Made by a program: the position numbers and the translations under genes
The notes under the pieces: generated by a model
Database searches by the model: none
Seen by the model: the letters and a program-made list of their open reading frames with translations, nothing else
What the model was told of the DNA's origin: nothing
Source of the DNA: Phylloscopus collybita
Lineage: Eukaryota > Chordata > Aves > Passeriformes > Phylloscopidae
Direction: 5' to 3'
Length of the DNA: 64,000 nt
Assembly: GCA_027886175.1 (NCBI GenBank)
Contig: JAJNNQ010000009.1
Coordinates: forward strand, 14,047,501 to 14,111,500
Shown: positions 22,236 to 64,000 of the stretch, in pieces
Position numbering within the stretch: the first letter of the stretch is position 1
How the letters are laid out: each line of letters starts with the position of its first letter

Positions 22236-24332
22236 TTATCTTCTTTTCTTTTATTACAGAAATATGGATTGGTTTTATGTTTCAGTGGAAAGTATTCAGA
22301 GTTGCTGTTCAGGGTGTTTTCTGGTAGAAGTGTGTCTCCCAGAATGTTCCTTCTAGAGAGGGTGGCCTTTGCTTTCCCCTCTGTCTTTTTGGTAGGATCA
22401 AAATACCTGCAAAGATTAGTGTTTGATTTTACTGGAATATTTAAATGTTTTGTGATCTAGTCATTATCCTTGAGTACCACTGCAGAAACACCCTTAGAAT
22501 TGTCTGAATGTAGGTCAGATAGCTTTTTTTTTTAAGTGAATTGTCACTCTCCACTGGACTGGCTCACCTCATGGAAGGTGGCTTGGCATACGCAGATTTA
22601 ATTCTTATAAGATGGATTGGAATGGAAAAACACGCACAAAAGGGTAGGATTTGAAATGCAGACCTCGTGTTACTGACGTTCTGACCCTCAGGCTACTGAA
22701 GAGGTGTTCCAAAATACCTATCCCCAAAATATAGACCACTCATTGTGGAGGTAGGATCATCTCTGTCCAGTATACAGAATTACCTTCTATTGCAGTGCTC
22801 TACTTAGTAGGTTAAATGTAGCCAAAAATGATTTTGGAAGTAGAAGTGGCAAAAAAAGTCCTGTCTGTATATTACTAAGCAACAAATTTCATTCATTCAT
22901 GTAACCATTTTTCTACATACACATTTTTGGGGGCAGAGTGGAGTAATTGTTGCAACCCTGGAAATAAGAATTGTAATTGTGTATTGAAAATTCTAGTGTT
23001 GGTGCAGCTTGGATGAAAAGTAATGAAAACAGCGTTGTACGTTTCCATCCTCACAGATACCAAGGTACCCATCAGTGTTACTGTACACTATTTATTCTCT
23101 TTCTTGATTTCAAGTATGAAAAGTGTCTTTTTGCCAAATCTACTGCCAAAGCCTTTTTTTTCCAACCAAGCGTTTCCTCTTGGAAAAAATACTTGATAAC
23201 TAGGATGAAAAGTATTGGCATGTAGAAGTGTTCTGCCCTTCCTTCCACCTTTGCACCACCAGTAAGATGCAGTGGCTGTTTTGTATGAAATGTTTGCATC
23301 TGCTGGTGTAGCTCTTGGCTGGCTGTTGGATGAAAGAAGAGGTTAGGCTGGAGGTACACTTCTTTGCACGTGTAAATTTTGTTTGGTAGCTGGGCCCTGA
23401 TGGTTGAAATTAAGTGGGGATTCAAAGCAATTGAAGAGGAACTATTCTGTTTTCAACAGGCTGCTGCTTGTGCATTTCCCTGCCTTTTACACTTACTGGG
23501 TTAATTGCCCAAGAGTCAACTTCATGGGTTCTTTCCTGCCAGCAATGATCTGATAAATGTAGTCATTCCCCCACTTCGCTTTTATGTCAGCATAAAACTA
23601 CTATGGAGCTAAAAGGTACAAGGGTGCAGTTGCCATTATATAAGTCTGACTTACTTCAGCATAACACAGAACTCTTTTAAAAAACGTAGAAACTGGATAA
23701 TTTACAAGCTTTAATGTTCATACTTACACATCATCCTAATTTATCAGGCTGATACATATATTGAAATTCAGTGGGAATATTACATAGCAATGCTGACTAT
23801 ACAAAACAGTTTATGAAACAAACCAGAAATTATTTCTAAACCAGCCTGCTATAAACATGCTATTTTTGAAAGTGTACCACATGCTGTACAGCTTAAAATT
23901 CATTTAACAAAAAGCATTAAAAACTTCTAAAATTACATTATTATATGCAGAAGTTACTTTAAACAGCTGATGAAGCAAGCATATAAATGTACAGAAGGAA
24001 GATCATCTTTCAGCTGATTCCAAATTGACAGAACATATCAAGAGTCCAAATTCCATATTTAATGAAATTGTGGAGTGGTACAGTCTCTTGATTAAAAGTC
24101 TTTTCACATAACTGTATCCGAACTTCATTTTTTACAGAAGTTAAAAAAAATGCATTTTCCTGAAATTGATGCCTGTAACTCCATAGATGTAAGAGAGTAG
24201 AGGTATTTCCTAACTTCACTTAGAAATTACTTTTTTTTTTCTTCCCTTAAATCATCTATTGGATTATCATTCCTAAAAAGGAAACAGGAATTACTTTTAT
24301 AGTAATTCTGAGAAGTATGGAAATAGTCTGCT
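22236..24332. other. MED28-FAM184B tail-to-tail spacer and 3'UTRs
   Basis: No coding exon was recognised. The right half probably holds the FAM184B 3'UTR (minus strand). A reverse AATAAA lies at 23091-23096 and AATTAAA-like signals lie closer to the stop. The true 3' ends cannot be set from sequence. Confidence 0.5.
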
Positions 24333-62056
<37,724 letters not shown>

Positions 62057-62400
62057 TAGGCTTGAATTTTAATCACGTCTGTCTGCGTACGCTCCGGGTA
62101 GCGCGATCCCGGCCCCGCTGCTCGGCCCCCCGGCTGCGCGCACTCACAGCCCCGGCGCTGGAGGAACTTCAGCCCCGAACAGGGCGCGCTCCAGCCGCCG
62201 CCGCTCCCCCTTCTCTGCAGATGTCCCAGTCCTTCAGCAAAACACGCAGGCGAGCAAGCAGAGAACAGCATGTGCAAACGTCCTGATTGGGATTTTTTTT
62301 TTCCCTCCCCTTCTCTTGAAATGGTTGAGCTTCCGCCAGGAGAAGACGCCAGCGGCTGGGTGCTACAAATTTCCCACTGAAGACGCTGAGCCAGCCTAGA
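62057..62400 (-). promoter_or_regulatory. FAM184B CpG-rich promoter region
   Basis: GC and CpG are raised from about 61600 to 62240 around exon 1 (for example gcgcgatcccggccccgctg at 62100). No TATA box was seen at a suitable distance. The transcription start is not resolvable. Confidence 0.5.
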
Positions 62401-64000
62401 GGCAATAGCACAGGCATTGCCGGGGATCAGTTGTAGTAGAGATTGCCTGAAGATTAAATCATGCTGCCTTCTTAAGTGTCAAAAGACTGCAGAGGTCATC
62501 TGACAAGAGAGTGTTGGCACCTTTCATAAGCTCTGTTACTTTGGCTACCCTCTCGAAACCAGGATGGACCCATAAGTGATGAAGAAAAGCTTTGTTCAGT
62601 TTTTGCTGCTGTGTTGAAAGCAGAATGGGAGCCAAGGGGCCCACGAGCACAGCTGAGCCCAGGAGCTGTGTCCAGGATCCAGCCTGCCTGCCTTATCCAA
62701 GGAGACTCTGTTCCCTTCAGTTACACTAAATGCACTGGAAAGGTGCCTGAAGAAAACTGACAGTATTACAGGTCTCTCTTTTTTCTTTTTTATGTGCCCA
62801 CTGTTTCAAGAGATCAGGTTTGGACATGTAAAAGAAGGGACAGAAAAGGCAGAAAAATACACACACACATAAAAGGCAAGCTATTAAGATAATGGGATTT
62901 TTTAAGAGAATGCTTCAGTGAAGTGTTATGCAAGAATAAAACTGTTGGTGAACACGTTTAAGCATGTCTAGAAGAGAAGAAGTAAGAGAAGAAGTAGGAG
63001 AAGGCCAAGTAGGGTGAAGTAAGAGAGGTAGAAAAGAGGAAAAGGAAGAACAGATAGGGGAAGCCAAGAGCTGCCCGACACACCTTTGATGTGTCACTGC
63101 AGCCAGCACAAGAGACCCCATGGAACTGCCCGGGGCAGCCAGCCAGAGGGGTCATGAGGCTGCTTCTTCCCTGCTGCCTCTACCTGGAAAGGCAGGAGCT
63201 TTCCAGCCTGATCTCCTGGCAGTACTTGCCATCCTTCTTGGGTGAGGAGCTTCCACTTTGCTAGTGGTGGGTTCAAAAAACGAGCTTCCTGAGGACTATC
63301 TGAATTGAGGAGGAGAATTATCTGATGTCAGTTAATAGTAGGGCAGAAAGAAAACAGAAAAATCTTGGTGAGGGCAAAGAGAGACAAAGAACTGTTAAGA
63401 ATAACACTCCTAAATGGAAAAGATCAGGGCAGAAGAATACCTACAAGGGAGTGGGGAGAAGGAACACTGTAAAGATGTAAGAAGATAAGACCTTGGGACA
63501 GGGAAACCAAACCCTTGATTGCCAGGAGAAAAGGAGAGTAAGAGAGAGAGTGAGTCTCCAGAGGCTTCACTCCAGGAGTGAAGAATCTTCACTCTAGGAA
63601 TGGGAGGAAATGAAGACTGAGAAGTGTAATGTATAAATGAAAATCATCATAGTTGCTGAGAAATGCTAAGCAGGGAAATGATGTTTAGCCCAGAAAGAAT
63701 ATTAATAAGAAAAGGTGAGAAACAGATCCCTGCACAAAGGAATGACAAAGTCCCGTTTCTTTATTCACTGGCACTAGTGTCCAAGATGCTGCTGGAACTT
63801 TTTCTGTGACTAGGACGTAGGGATATGCCACTGCTAATTGTCTGATATCTGCTAAGACATGTACTCACACATAAGTTTATGTCACTTAATATTTTATAAT
63901 ACTTTCTCTATCTGGTCATCAATTTGAGAAAAAGCCTAGGAATTTAATTATATGTAAGATTTTGATTAAATTGACAAGCTTGTTAGGACAATCAAGAGAT
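62401..64000. other. Upstream DNA, no gene recognised
   Basis: No exon was recognised. Purine-rich stretches occur at 62970-63060 (gaagaagtaagagaagaag and similar) and 63530-63552. The overlapping palindromes at 63565-63594 are the only other structure noted. Confidence 0.6.
63565..63594. repeat. Two overlapping perfect palindromes
   Basis: cttcactcc-a-ggagtgaag (63565-63583) overlaps gagtgaaga-a-tcttcactc (63576-63594), so the unit TTCACTC/GAGTGAA appears three times in alternating orientation. Confidence 0.9.

Overview
The window is vertebrate nuclear DNA, almost certainly from a bird and probably a songbird. It has long introns, GT-AG splice sites, CpG-rich first exons, many CR1 LINE 3' fragments and solo LTRs of endogenous retroviruses. 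No operons, ribosome binding sites, CRISPR arrays or other prokaryotic features are present. The gene content matches the LAP3 - MED28 - FAM184B block, whose order is conserved in birds and mammals next to NCAPG/LCORL. All gene names come from recognising the translated exons, not from a database search.

Layout. 1-4135: upstream intergenic DNA, repeat-rich, with an LTR-like stretch and no gene I can support. 4136-4449: CpG-rich LAP3 promoter/5'UTR containing a 95-bp tandem duplication. 4450-18808 (+): LAP3, 13 coding exons, complete, 529 codons, all M17 metal-binding and catalytic residues present. 18809-20239: LAP3 3' end, then a CR1 fragment that stops about 90 bp before the MED28 start codon. 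20240-22125 (+): MED28, 4 coding exons, complete, 175 codons. 22126-24332: tail-to-tail intergenic/3'UTR DNA. 24333-62056 (-): FAM184B, a coiled-coil protein gene spread over 38 kb, with exon 1 at 62056 and the stop at 24333. 62057-64000: FAM184B upstream DNA, no further gene recognised.

The most notable observation is in FAM184B. Twelve exons join in one open frame (787 residues). The exons I call 3 and 4, which keep good splice sites and matching phases, each carry one in-frame stop (TAG at 43496-43498, TAA at 43118-43120). A third piece (exon 5, about 42092-42255) survives only as a recognisable relic ending in a stop beside a 45-nt T tract. Exons 3+4 total 285 nt (95 codons) and sit between phase-0 boundaries, so losing this block leaves the frame intact. 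This looks like in-place death of an internal exon block in a gene that is otherwise kept, although assembly error or a segregating null allele must be excluded.

Other structure: a solo LTR with a clean 5-bp target duplication in a FAM184B intron; an inverted pair of related LTRs plus a third LTR in FAM184B intron 1; several perfect short inverted repeats with 10-18 nt arms; a GC-AG intron in FAM184B; and a pair of dispersed direct repeats. LAP3 (cytosolic/mitochondrial leucyl aminopeptidase), MED28 (Mediator head subunit) and FAM184B (coiled-coil protein of unknown role) are neighbours by conserved synteny and are not known to act in one pathway.
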